A stretch of DNA of 64,000 nt from NCBI RefSeq assembly GCF_947507565.1, contig NC_089181.1, positions 1,048,536-1,112,535 on the forward strand, read 5' to 3'. The position numbers and the translations under genes are program-made. Numbering within the stretch: position 1 is the first letter of the stretch; every line of letters begins with the position of its first letter. Shown here piece by piece: positions 53,233 through 62,835 of this stretch. Under the pieces are notes generated by a model, which was not told the DNA's origin, did not search any database, and worked only from the letters and a program-made list of their open reading frames with translations. This DNA comes from Oscarella lobularis (lineage: Eukaryota > Porifera > Homoscleromorpha > Homosclerophorida > Oscarellidae).

Positions 53233-53799
53233 ATCGAGTAGCGAATCTTTGTTCGGGACATCGGCGATTGCGAGAACTTGGCCGGAACTTCTTCCCGGCA
53301 ATCGGGAAAATGCGTCGGCGTTTGCGTTTGCTCTTCCAGGTCGATGCTGGATTTCGAAATCATAGGGCTGTAGTCGGTATGTCCATCTAGCGAGTCGACC
53401 ACTGCTCTTTTGATTTGACATCAACCACTTTAGGTTACGGTGATCCGTCTGGACGTTGAAATGTGAGCCGGCGAGATATTTATGGAAGGGTTCGCATCCA
53501 TAGATAACAGCATAAAGTTCTTTCTCCCTGACGTCCCAGAATCGTTCCCCGTCTCCTAGGGTCTTGCTAGCGTAAAAGATCACGCATTCTCCGCGACTGG
53601 GGCTGTCCTGAGCGAGGATAGCGGCTACTGCGTAATCGGACGCATCGGTTTGAAGCAGGAACGGAAGAGTCCAGTCTGGGTGTGTCAACATCGGCGCGGT
53701 ACAGAGGTGACTTTCAATGATTCGAAAGCATGCTGCTGTTTTTCCTTCCACAGGAACGGCGTGTCCTGGCGAAGTAGTTCTGTCAAGGGTTGGCGACAT
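53233..53799 (-). CDS. Gypsy RNase H region
   Basis: LPFLLQTDASDYAVAAILAQ (first Asp), VIFYASKTLGDGERFWDVRE (Glu), KELYAVIYGCEPFHKYLAG, FNVQTDHRNLKWLM (Asp) and YDFEIQHRPGRANANADAFS (last Asp). A standard Ty3/Gypsy RNase H. It runs directly into the integrase region; a 446-base MITE sits at the junction (52787-53232). Confidence 0.9.
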
Positions 53800-54972
53800 C
53801 GGCGTAGGACTTGACGAATCTTCTGTAATACGAGGTAAGTCCTAGGAACGTTCGCAGAGTCGACCTGTTTGTGGGCCGGGCGCGTGAATCGACTGCTGCA
53901 ACCTTCTTCGGATCAACGGCAATTCCGTTCGGCGTGATGAGAAATCCGAGGTAACGTAGCTCGCGGCTTCCTAACTCGCACTATGTGGGTTTCAATCTCA
54001 GGTTCGCCTTTTGAATCGCTCGAATACGTTTCTCAAATCGACGAGATGCGTCTCAAAGTCACGTGAATAGACGAGGACATCATCGATGTAAACCAGACAG
54101 ATCCTCCAATTCAGTCCGGCGAGTATTGAGTCCATGGCCCGTTGGAATGTACTCGGTGCATTGCAGAGCCCGAAGGGCATGACCAGGAACTCGAAGAGTC
54201 CGGCGGGTGTCGCAAAGGCTGTCTTCTCGATGTTGGACGGTGCGATAAGAATTTGCCAGAAGCCAGTCTTCATGTCCAGGCAGCTGAAGTATAGGTTTCC
54301 GGCGAGCAAATCCAGGTTATCATCGACGCGAGGTATGGGATAGCGATCCTTCTTCGTGATTTCATTCAACTTCTGATAGTCCACGCAGAATCGTGCAAAT
54401 CCATCGGGCTTGTCAGCCAAAACGACGGGGCTTGACCACGGGGACTGCGATTCTCGAATTAGCCCACCCTCGAGCATCGATGACGTTTGGCGCTCGATCT
54501 CGCTTTGAACAGGCGGAGACACGCGATACGGCGGTCTGTTCACAGGCTGTGCATCTCCCGTGTCGATTCGATGATAGACTCCATGGATTCGTCCGATGTC
54601 TTCGGGGCCCGACGAAAATATTCCAGCGTAGGCATCAACTAAGGCGGAAAGTTCTTCAATTTGGTTGTCCGTCAGCTCCTCGTTAATCTTTACAACTCCG
54701 CTTGGCTTCCATGAGTGATCCTCCGGCGTTGTCTCGAGTGTCTTCTCCTGCTCCGTGCTCGGCGGTTTCAGAATGACCGGATTTCGATCGCAGCTTGGTG
54801 CAATGACGCAAACACTGCCGCTTGATTCGGTGGGTACCGATGTTGCTGAAGCTGTCTTCTGAGAATAGTCTTCAAGGAAAGCACCAAGCATTTTTACGTT
54901 GGCTTTCTCCTCGCTAGGGGCCTTAAGAGTCACCAACCCCGTTCCAAAGTCCATATTCACCTTGTAGTCCAC
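53800..54972 (-). pseudogene. Gypsy reverse transcriptase
   Basis: In the Gag/Pro frame: PYRVSPPVQSEIERQTSSML, ESQSPWSSPVVLADKPDG, RFCVDYQKLNEITKKDRYPI, FSCLDMKTGFWQI (Asp), FLVMPFGLCNAPSTFQRAMD and LVYIDDVLVYSRD (YIDD active site). A frameshift near 54000 and a TAG precede the thumb/connection region (CELGSRELRYLGFLITPNG, RTFLGLTSYYRRFVKSYADV), and another shift lies near 53800. All polymerase motifs are present, but the breaks make this copy defective. Confidence 0.9.
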
Positions 54973-55578
54973 TCAGAAGTCCCATCCGAGGAGAATCGGA
55001 AACGTGAAATTCTCCGTGACTTCGAATTGATGGACCACGCGTACAGGACCAATTTCTAGCTCGAGATCGACGATTCCAGCCACGGACATTGTGCCTCCAT
55101 CGGCGACTAGCACATCTTGCATTCGACGTTGCTTTATTGGGACATCGATCTCCTCCAAGAACGCCTTGGACACCAGGAATGTTGACGCTGCTGAATCGAG
55201 GATGCATACCACAGGAATAGTCCCGTTCACTCGGAGTTCGCAACGAGAAATGTCCTTTCGACGACCTTCAATTGTGGGTTCCTCCGTTGCAGCACAGCTT
55301 CCCATTACGTTTACTTGCGGCCTCGCATGCTGTTGGGAGGTATTGACTTGAGTCGGTGCAGGCGCTGGTTGCGTGACAACTGGCTGACTAGGCACTGGAT
55401 TGACGTATTGGGGCATTCCTCCGTAGGTTGGGTAGGTGGGCGGCACTGCTTGAGGCATCGATGGCATTCCTTGCTGCACGGGCATCTGCATTTGGGCATA
55501 GGACAGAGGTTGCGGACCGGAAATCGGCGAATAGCCTCCAGACGGCCACATCGGAAATCCGGGCATCCCGAACGTCAT
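54973..55578 (-). CDS. Gypsy aspartic protease region
   Basis: Same frame as Gag, beyond TAG 55623-55621. A Pro/Gln/Met-rich linker (QMPVQQGMPSMPQAVPP) precedes the retropepsin: VNGTIPVVCILDSAASTFLV (catalytic Asp in LDSA; DSG/DTG is more common), VADGGTMSVAGIVDLELEIG and FPILLGWDF, the usual closing motif. A TGA (54975-54973) then separates it from RT in the same frame. It would process the polyprotein. Confidence 0.85.
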   Translation of the reverse strand: MTFGMPGFPMWPSGGYSPISGPQPLSYAQMQMPVQQGMPSMPQAVPPTYPTYGGMPQYVNPVPSQPVVTQPAPAPTQVNTSQQHARPQVNVMGSCAATEEPTIEGRRKDISRCELRVNGTIPVVCILDSAASTFLVSKAFLEEIDVPIKQRRMQDVLVADGGTMSVAGIVDLELEIGPVRVVHQFEVTENFTFPILLGWDF

Positions 55579-55620
55579 CGGCGGCGTTGGCGTAGGGCAG
55601 GGCGTCGGGAATGCGTAATT

Positions 55621-56505
55621 CTATCCCGTACTCGAATACACGACTTCCGTGGCGCTCTTCTCCTTCGCCAGTCTTTTCTTACAATCAGCTATTCGATGCC
55701 CCGGCTTCTTGCAGTAGAAACACGGTCCAATCTTCGTGTCGTTCACCCGCGGCGCCTCGCTCGTCATGGAGGCGACGACGGCGGACCGGTCTTTGTTCCG
55801 TAACAGCTTGATAATTTCGCTTTGCTGTTTGATCAGTCGAGACATAGTCGCCTCCGATTCGCTTTTCTCGGACGTCGTAGCTGACAGGATCGGGTGATGT
55901 TCGCTTCTGATGGTTTGAGGATAGTTCTGTCTCTTCCAGACTCGTTCAGCTTTTTCCGCCGAAGCGATGGCGTCGGCCAGGCTTGCCGGCGTGTCCCTCT
56001 CCATCTCCACCTGGAACTCAGATCGGAGTCCCTTAGTGTACCACAGCACGATGGCGGCGATAGAATGTCCCTCTGGATCCACTTCCTGTAATCGGAGAAG
56101 GGCATTCCGATACCTTGAGCTGTAGGTGGCGACGTCTTCATGTCGTCCTTGCCTGATCCCGATGAGCGCTCGCGTAAAATGTTGCATCGGGTTCTTCGGC
56201 CCGAACGTCGTACGTATGAATAACTCGAACTCGTCCCACTCCAGTTCTTCGTCGCCGAGCATGAGCGCGCGGTACTCCGCCTGCGCTCGGCCTCGTAGGT
56301 GCGCGATCGCCTGCTTGAACTTCGCGCTGTCGCTCCATCGCTCCAGTTTCACGATGGCGTTGATCTGGAAGAGCCACTCTTCGTAGTTTTCACCAGCGTT
56401 GCCGTGGAACTTGTCCACGCGAGCGGCGTAGCTGCTTCCTGCTGCTCGCGCCGAGGCGCGATTTCCTGTTCCTGCGGCGGCGGTTGTTTGCGTCGCGGCA
56501 TTCTT
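55621..56505 (-). CDS. Gypsy Gag
   Basis: The minus frame is open from the 5' leader to 55621 but has no in-frame ATG before RALM; an ATG in another frame at 56501 opens a Pro/Gln-rich start, so the true start is unresolved. Capsid-like segments: ARVDKFHGNAGENYEEWLFQ, LRGRAQAEYRALM, TTFGPKNPMQHFTRALIGIR and YSSRYRNALLRLQ. The C-terminus has a CCHC zinc knuckle (CFYCKKPGHRIADC) and ends at TAG 55621-55623. The protein assembles the virus-like particle and packages RNA. The same frame continues past the TAG into the protease. Confidence 0.85.
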   Translation of the reverse strand, partial: KNAATQTTAAAGTGNRASARAAGSSYAARVDKFHGNAGENYEEWLFQINAIVKLERWSDSAKFKQAIAHLRGRAQAEYRALMLGDEELEWDEFELFIRTTFGPKNPMQHFTRALIGIRQGRHEDVATYSSRYRNALLRLQEVDPEGHSIAAIVLWYTKGLRSEFQVEMERDTPASLADAIASAEKAERVWKRQNYPQTIRSEHHPILSATTSEKSESEATMSRLIKQQSEIIKLLRNKDRSAVVASMTSEAPRVNDTKIGPCFYCKKPGHRIADCKKRLAKEKSATEVVYSSTG

Positions 56506-56985
56506 GAATTTATACGATCCTAAACTAAAGTCCAAGTTCGTTGTGCGCCTAAATGCCTCGCAGCTGATTCCGTATCTTGGCGGGGCAATCGGTGGCGCGT
56601 CGAATTTCAGCTGGCAATTCGCAACTTCGCGGGCGCGCGTCGAAGGGCAGCTGATAATGAATAACAGTTGCAGTCGCGCGACGAATTCTTCAGCTGAGCT
56701 AGATCGGCGCGTAGATCGATCCGATGGCGCGCTGATAACTTGCAGCTGAACCTTCACGAACGCGCTCAAAGTCCGAAACGCGTATTTTAGACTGATGCTC
56801 GTTCGCAGCGTCGACCGTCTCCTAGTGGGGTTGACCGACGTGCGGCTCGTGTCGAGCTGAACGGACGACTTCCGTTGACTCTCCGAAGCGGGATCGACGA
56901 ATTTCACACGGATTGGTAGGAAGGGCGACTCGAATCGGTGATCGGTCGTTGTTTTCCCTTTCCTACCCGGATTCTCCACCAAAAC

Positions 56986-57125
56986 TGTTGAGCTCAGTTC
57001 TCCTTACTATGATCCGCTGACGAAGGATCCAGAGGCCAAACTGTGTTTATTAGAAACATCTACTCCTTATATACTGTACTACCACTAGAACGCGCGCTAA
57101 CTGTCCTCCTACTGAGGCCCTCACA
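56986..57125 (-). repeat. Gypsy 5' LTR
   Basis: 140 bases, 132 identical to the 3' LTR. Contains a TATATAAGG box and an AATAAA-like signal, so it carries the promoter. Confidence 0.93.
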
Positions 57126-58400
57126 CAGCTTCAAACGGCGGGCTTCAAAATTTCAAGAAGCGCCATAACATTGCTCATTTTTCGTCAGTGGGATTCAGCT
57201 GATGTCCCTGAGAGTTTAGTGAAGGACTGGCATGATAGACTGCGGCAACTTGTTCAGGGATACGATCTTTGCGACGTCTGGAATGCTGATGAAACAGCTT
57301 CCTTTTACAGACTTTTACCTAGCAAATCTCTTTTGGAAAGCAATGCAAAGGAGGCAAGCTCTCTAAGGAGAGAATAACGGTTGTGCTCTTTGCAAATGCT
57401 GCAGGAGGGAAAAGGCCTCCTATCGTAATTGGACGTTCAAAGAAACCTTTGTGCTTTAAAGGAATACGGAATAAGGAGCGCCCTTGCGGAATCCTCTGTT
57501 ATTCTAATTCTAAGGCATGGATGACAGGTTTCGTTTGGAGAGATTTGCTAATGGAATTCTGAGCTTTCCAGCGAGGGTCGAAAAATTCTTTTGCTAATTG
57601 ATAACGCCACTGCACATGACCCCACTCTGAAAGGTACTCTGTCAAATATTGAAATCATTTTTCTGCCTAAGAATTCTACATCCAAGCTTCAGCAATTAGA
57701 TGCCGGAGTTATAAAGAATTTTAAAGTGAAGTATCGTCAGCACCTTCTGACGCACGTTCTGGCACTAATTGATTCAACCGACATGTCAGCTTCTAGCATT
57801 GCCAAGGCTGTGACTGTCCTAGACGCAATCAGATGGACAAGAGCAGCGTGGGAAGATGTCACGGCTAGTACAATAGCTAGATGTTTCAAGCACTGCGGTG
57901 TTACACTGGTGGAAGGGGAAATAGAGGAAGATCCATTCCTCGATTTAGATTTGGACGGGAAAAATGATGAGGGCTCTTCGACACTGGAAGATATGGTAAG
58001 TGGCATTGATGCTGACGTGTGTGCATTAGAGTACGCGGAATTTGATACGGACGTTGCAACGTGCGCCACAATTAAGGAGGGAGAAGATTGGAAGGACAAA
58101 TTGTGTTCCGCAGCGATTGAAGGCATGAAAAGCTAAAATTTTGTCTTGAGTCAGACGTTCAAACTGACAGCGAAGAAGAGCAAGAAGAGCAGGAGGAAGA
58201 TCGTCAGCAACAGATATATTCCTACGATCATGCTATCATTGTCTCGCAGGCCCTTCTTCATTTTGCCGACGATAAGGGAAACGAGAAAGTAGCAGATGCT
58301 GCATTTTGCCTGTCAACAAGATTGAAAGAAGCTAAACTACAGAGCATGAAGGAGATGAAGCAGGCTACTATACATGATTACTTTAGGAAAAAGTAGTGCC
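57126..58400 (+). pseudogene. Tigger/pogo transposase, C-terminal part
   Basis: ASNGGLQNFKKRHNIAHF follows the LTR, then SADVPESLVKDWHDRL, CDVWNADETASFYRLLPSKS (first Asp; NADET), a frameshift near 57370, IVIGRSKKPLCFKGI, a shift near 57560, LLLIDNATAHDPTLKG (second Asp), FLPKNSTSKLQQLDAGVIKN (third Asp) and IRWTRAAWEDVTASTIARCF. The acidic end reaches 58138, and a further C-terminal frame (58140-58400) ends MKQATIHDYFRKK. Classic DDE_1/Tigger order; three frame breaks make it a relic. Confidence 0.88.
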
Positions 58401-58479
58401 CAACTAACTTGAACAGCCTTGTTTCATTTCATTTCAAAGTGATTTATCGAAATAACATGCTTTTCGTTTAATTAAACGG

Positions 58480-58543
58480 CCACCTGTTTATAGCGGCCAC
58501 TGAACTTGAGCAAGTAGGTGACCGCTATAACCAGGTTCCACTG
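58480..58543. repeat. Tigger 3' terminal inverted repeat
   Basis: Reverse complement begins CAGTGGAACCTGGTTATAGC, a known Tigger-type end, followed by TA (58544-58545). An internal GGCCACCTGTTTATAGCGGCC copy lies just upstream. The 5' partner was not found in the 50.1-50.7 kb region. Confidence 0.8.
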
Positions 58544-58545
58544 TA

Positions 58546-58849
58546 GTATGTCTTTCCGCATTTTCTGCCACATGCCTATGTTGCGTCGTATGGCCAAGCC
58601 ATAATTGTTTTGCATTCTATACGTATGAGCATTTAATTCAGTGTCAAATTTATAAATGAGCTTTTAATTACTTGTCAATGACAGCATTTTTCAGTCTTTC
58701 TGCTCCATCCGGTCGTCCCCCTTCTACCAGTCGGGCTTTGTCTTTTCCTGCGTTTTTTTTCCAGTCCCGGATATTTTTCCAATACTTTTACACATGTCCA
58801 ATGCAATGTTTCTTGCCTAGAAAAGGCTAGCCCGCTCTTCACCTGCAGA
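58546..58849. other. No recognised gene
   Basis: AT-rich flank upstream of the Mutator-like transposase; nothing identified. Confidence 0.35.
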
Positions 58850-60462
58850 GTGGTGCCCTCCAGAAGCCAAAACCGCGATCATCGCCGAAGGATACCGTTT
58901 CGTTGACATCGATAACTTATTTTTGTCAATATGCACTGCTGTCGCATGCATCGAGGGTAACGAATCGGACTTCCAACTTCTCGAAGACATCGACCAATGA
59001 CATGGCTTATCAGTGGCGGATCCAGGGGGGGGGGGGGGGGGGGGGGTCCATGGGGTCCATGGACCCCCCCTTTGGGCTAAACAAAAAATTTTTTTAAAGT
59101 GGAATTGAAGTAAACGCAGTGATTTTGTATGTGGGACGCCACTTAAGATAAAGGTTAGGGTTAGGGAGAGGAGATTTAGCCGAAAGTTAATTAGACACCT
59201 CATCGTGCTTGCTGACTGGTCTAAGGCAACGCCCTGATGAAAATATCTCGTAAAATTTGCAAAAAAGTTTAACTGACAACATTTTTGCAGATTTGCGCGA
59301 GAAAAATTCAACTAAGGTTTATTTTAGAGGACCATTATACTTGAATAATAAAACTGTGTAGATGTTAAAATGCAACGAAAATGCGCGAATGTGGGCGTTG
59401 TCGGCAAAAAATTTTCGCGCGCCCAAGGCGCGCGCAACCTCTCCCATGGACCCCCCCTTGCTCAAATCCTAGATCCGCCACTGCTTATGTTCCACTCCGA
59501 TCTTGAAGTGCAATTCCTACCAAAGCCCCCACCAATTCACGACCACCAAGCGTCTGCAACCGAGCAAAAACGGCGATAAAAGTTATGACGTCAATCGACG
59601 AGCCGTTTTCGCTGCTATTTCCATCGGAGGAAGTCGGCAGGAATTGCTGAAGATCGCAGGCGTATTCAACATGACGGCCCATCCTCTCCGCGACAGCTGG
59701 GACTGTCATATCAGCTCCATCAATACCACTCTAATGGAGGTACATAATTTGTATACGTCAGTAATTTTATTAATTTATTTATTTATTGTTATGCAGGTTT
59801 TCAACGAATCGGCCAACACACCTGTCGCGGAGTTTCGATCAAAACAGGAGATGTCGGAGCACAGCGTCATTGACACAACAGTTTCGTTTGAAAGGCACGT
59901 GGCGAAAGGAGGGCATTCGTCCCACTATGGAGTTCAAGCCGTCATATTACACGAAACTTGCTGCGTCATTGACATCTATTCAAACATGTGCCGCGCCTGC
60001 GACAGGATGTAGAGGTCCTCGCCAAATACCAACAGCGAGGATTACGAACGCTGGCTGGAGAATCACTCGCCCCACTGCAGAAAGAACTTTCGTCGCTCCG
60101 CCAAAGCCATGGAGTCGGACGGCGCAGTCTTACTTTGGAAGAGATCAGTTTCGAAATATACTCTGCGGTACCAAAGTTAATAATATTTTTTTTATTTATT
60201 TCTCTATTTTTTAATTTTTATTTTTACAGCTGCACCACCTCTGTCGGTTATGGAGACGCCAAGTCTTTTCAGGCTGTCTCCTCACCACAAACCTACGGCG
60301 AAGCCTATACCATCCGCAAAAAAGACTGCATTGGACACGTGCAGAAGTGGATGGGCTCTAGGCTTCGCCGGTGGCAGGGCGAGAATCGAAAAATAGTACT
60401 GGAGGATGGCAAAAGCGTTGTCATTTCGAAACGACTGACCGATTCTCTGATCGATGAGTAAT
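58850..60462 (+). pseudogene. Mutator-like transposase, split by a MITE
   Basis: Exon from about 58850: WCPPEAKTAIIAEGYRFVDI, DNLFLSICTAVACIEGN. The MITE 59011-59483 follows, then YDVNRRAVFAAISIGGSRQE and SWDCHISSINTTLMEV, a 57-base intron (about 59740-59796), VIDTTVSFERHVAKGGHSSH, YGVQAVI and YSNMCRACDRM, TAG at 60009, ERWLENHSPHCRKNF, KRSVSKYTLR, a ~70-base intron, GYGDAKSFQAVS, DCIGHVQKWMGSRLRRW and a stop at 60463. The VSFDGxWxKRGHxSHxGV block (Asp replaced by Glu here) and CxxC segment are those of the mutator-like transposase domain of invertebrates. The C-terminal part is missing. Confidence 0.8.
59011..59483. mobile_element. 473-base hAT-like MITE, CAGTGGCGGATC termini
   Basis: CAGTGGCGGATC and GATCCGCCACTG ends; CTTAT duplicated at 59006-59010 and 59484-59488. 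A run of about 18 G and a GGGTCCATGGACCCC palindrome follow the left end, with CCATGGACCCCCCC near the right. Contains GGTTAGGGTTAGGG at 59153-59167. Related to the MITE at 10885-11305 by terminus, G run and 5-base duplication. Confidence 0.88.
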
Positions 60463-60545
60463 ATGAAAATTTCAATACATTGGCGTGATAAATAATAATA
60501 ATATTATATATTAAATTTCGATTCAAAATATACTACGGCAACGCC

Positions 60546-60866
60546 TTAAAATCGTAGGTTAACCGTTTTTCTTAAAACGAGGCGCTTTATCCATCATGAT
60601 TGCGGCAGCACAGACGAACTAGTTCGGTTTGGATTTGAAATAATCCGGGGAACTAGTTCCTGGCTGGCTAATGAGGACTGTTGGGCGTGCAAATGAGATC
60701 AACCACAAATTAGATCAAAACGTTATGATGATTTAGCCACATAGCGAGGACATGCACGTATATGCATGCATGGGCGTATTTTTAGGCAAGCGGCCAACTA
60801 GCAGCAGCCGTATACTTCAAAAAGGGAACAGATCTCATTGAATGGCTTCGTCGCGTCAATAGAGGT
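60546..60866 (+). repeat. 321-base duplicated block (inverted partner at 10074-10394)
   Basis: See 10074-10394. It includes the start of a family A exon (AAAVYFKKGTDLIEWLRRVN, 60803-60862) after a TATTTTTAG acceptor. Similarity ends at 60866, where the other copy continues in coding sequence, so this copy is truncated. Confidence 0.75.
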
Positions 60867-61749
60867 AATAGTCTTTCAGTGAAATGCAGTAGTAAAATCA
60901 GAAAATACAAGCTAGTTACAACAAATTCAAAATATAACAATTGCGGTACTAAACTTGTTTATAAATAACGAAAACATTAGGGCCTGACTCTTTGTATAGC
61001 GTGCTAATAATTACCTTCCAATGGCAAATATTAAACACCGCTCTTCATGCCAGTAAAGATGCACTACTGCAACCGTTAATTTTTTAATTAATGGCGTGCG
61101 TTAGCTTAGCTGATCTTATACACTGGCACAGCCATTTCATACTTTCATCATTCGATAACATTTGTACGATATGTGCTCGAATGTGCTCTAAAGAAACCTG
61201 TCTGGTATTGTAAGCATTTTTCTTCAGATTCGCAAGATTGAAAAATCACCTAAGGTAACGTTCACCACATAATTGACACATTAGCGCCTTCGTCTTGCAG
61301 AAGGCGTAAATCTTTTCCGCACTCCAATAGAGTAAACAAAATTGAAAAAAAATTCCGGAAGCACTAAAAAAGAAATTTGGCACACACACCGTACACGTAT
61401 TGCAATTATCTAATAACCTACTGAGTGTGGCGAGGTAGTGTATTGGTCGACTAAAATCGTTAAAAACCAAAGAATAACATTTCATATATAAATATTCCAT
61501 AAACGAATGACAGCTAAGAGCATAATTAATTAATTAGTGTGATAAGTATTGCATTTGGCAGCTATAAGAACATTTATGCTCTACAATTCGCGAACTAAAG
61601 ATAGTTACTCTTACATCTGGCGCATGACTGTACACCTACTTCATAAGGCATGCAAAATGCAAAATGCAAAAAAAGCGTCACAACCCCGCTTGCGGATGAC
61701 AGATAGCTTATCAAATGTGAACCATTCGTTCATATTTTCTGAAACACTT
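60867..61749. other. AT-rich, no recognised gene
   Basis: No domain in any frame. A short tandem AAATGCAAAATGCAAAA lies near 61655. It may hold the lost part of the IS3EU-family element whose terminus is at 61899. Confidence 0.35.
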
Positions 61750-61754
61750 TCGTT

Positions 61755-61899
61755 TCAGGACGCACGTTGGACGTTGAAAGTTGCACGTTGCACGTTGCAA
61801 AGGCATGCAATGTTCCACATTGCAAAGGCAACGTTGCACGGCCAACGTTGCACGTTGTTAAATGTATGTTACCATATGTGACCCTTCAGGGCCACCATA
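61755..61899. mobile_element. Terminus of a second IS3EU-family element, with array
   Basis: Reverse complement starts TATGGTGGCCCTGAAGGGTC, one base different from the termini of the 41210-47820 element. Next to it is an array of ACGTTGCACGTTGCA / TGCAACGT units (61760-61858), a different unit but the same layout. Flank GATAAC (61900-61905) would be the 6-base duplication; the opposite end is not in the window. It interrupts a piggyBac gene. Confidence 0.75.
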
Positions 61900-62704
61900 G
61901 ATAACAGGACACGAAATCTCTTGTAACCCATGTTTCTTGTTGCGCGCGGAGATTTTAGAAGCGGGTGATAAGACCAATTGTCTTCTAGGAATGGGGCGGA
62001 TTTTATGCCAAAAGCAATCATCATACCAAAAACAACGAGGATTTCGTTTGACGTCGAAAAAGATGGATTCTAGGAAAGAAATTATACATGAATTACTGTG
62101 AAAGAACGTGTTACCGTTTTTTTGCCGTGCCGTTTTGTTTCGATGACAATGCGATTCATCACAACATCGTCAAGGAAACGGCGAAAAAACCAGACCGGCG
62201 TTTCTTTGCCCGTCAAAGCCGAAGTTATTCCAATTGGCTCGGTGCACTCGTCAAACGTCGGAACAGTCGCGCTGGCTTCAAACACTGTTTCTGTGTAATC
62301 ATCAGGAAGAATACTTTTCAGTTCCGTCACAAGTCGGGAACTGTCTTCTGACGACGTTGACGGCGACAAGCTTCGCCCTGTTGAGAAGCCGTAGCGCGAC
62401 GTTTACGAGATTGCCTACGACGTTAACGGAGAGGGATATCGCCCTCTTCCTTGTCTTCGTCGTCGTCGCTCTCTTCCTCGTCGACATCTTCACTTTGGAC
62501 TCCGTCGTTGTTTTCGCCATCTGCTTGGTAGGTCCTGTCGTTTCCGTCATCGCCGTGGTCATCACTATCGTCGTCAAGATTGTCTTCGGGCCCGCCACTC
62601 CCACCTCCTCCCGGGCTGCTGCCGCTTTCCGCGCGCAGTCCGAAGACGCTTGCTCCTAACAACGACAAGACCTTCTGAAATTCGAGCTCGCCTTTTGGCG
62701 TCAA
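61900..62704 (-). pseudogene. piggyBac transposase 2, N-terminal part
   Basis: Acidic start (62704-62423: FGLRAESGSSPGGGGSGGPE, EESDDDEDKEEGD). The frame 62369-62082 has DECTEPIGITSALTGKETPV, WFFRRFLDDVVMNRIVIETK, the usual start of the piggyBac domain. Further on, FGIKSAPFLEDNWSYHPLLK, NMGYKRFRVLL matches the (I)xMG..P.(I/L)EDYW...P segment. It ends at the IS3EU-family terminus. Distinct from the 40-49 kb piggyBac in sequence. Splice joints were not worked out in detail; the catalytic half is missing. Confidence 0.7.
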
Positions 62705-62835
62705 TTTGTATAAAATATCTTCGTCGTCGTCGTCGCTCTCGTATTCGCTTTCGTTCTCGGCTCTTTCGCTATTGTTATCGACTTCGTCTATATTAGACCC
62801 TCTCTCGCGCGCCGCTTCCTATTTCTGACCCAGCA

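Larger units (their letters stand above)
51052..57125 (-). mobile_element. Gypsy (Ty3) LTR retrotransposon, complete
   Basis: LTRs of 140 bases at 51052-51191 and 56986-57125 (plus strand TGTTGAG...CCTCACA; in element orientation TGTGAGG...TCAACA) differ at 8 positions. A TGGTGGAGAATCCGGG primer-binding-like site follows the 5' LTR at 56962-56977, and a polypurine tract GGGAAGGAGGGAAAT precedes the 3' LTR. TATATAAG and AATAAA lie in the LTR. Gag, protease, RT, RNase H and integrase occur in that order. No clear target duplication. It sits in a Tigger transposase frame and holds a 446-base MITE. Confidence 0.95.

Noticed and set aside
55091-55803. Plus-strand His/Arg-rich frames across Gypsy gag-pro
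   Set aside because: Antisense of the Pro/Gln-rich linker and protease.
51052-57125. A clean 4-5 base target duplication for the Gypsy element
   Set aside because: Flanks GAAAC and CAGCT do not match, though the surrounding Tigger codons do join; the duplication may have mutated.
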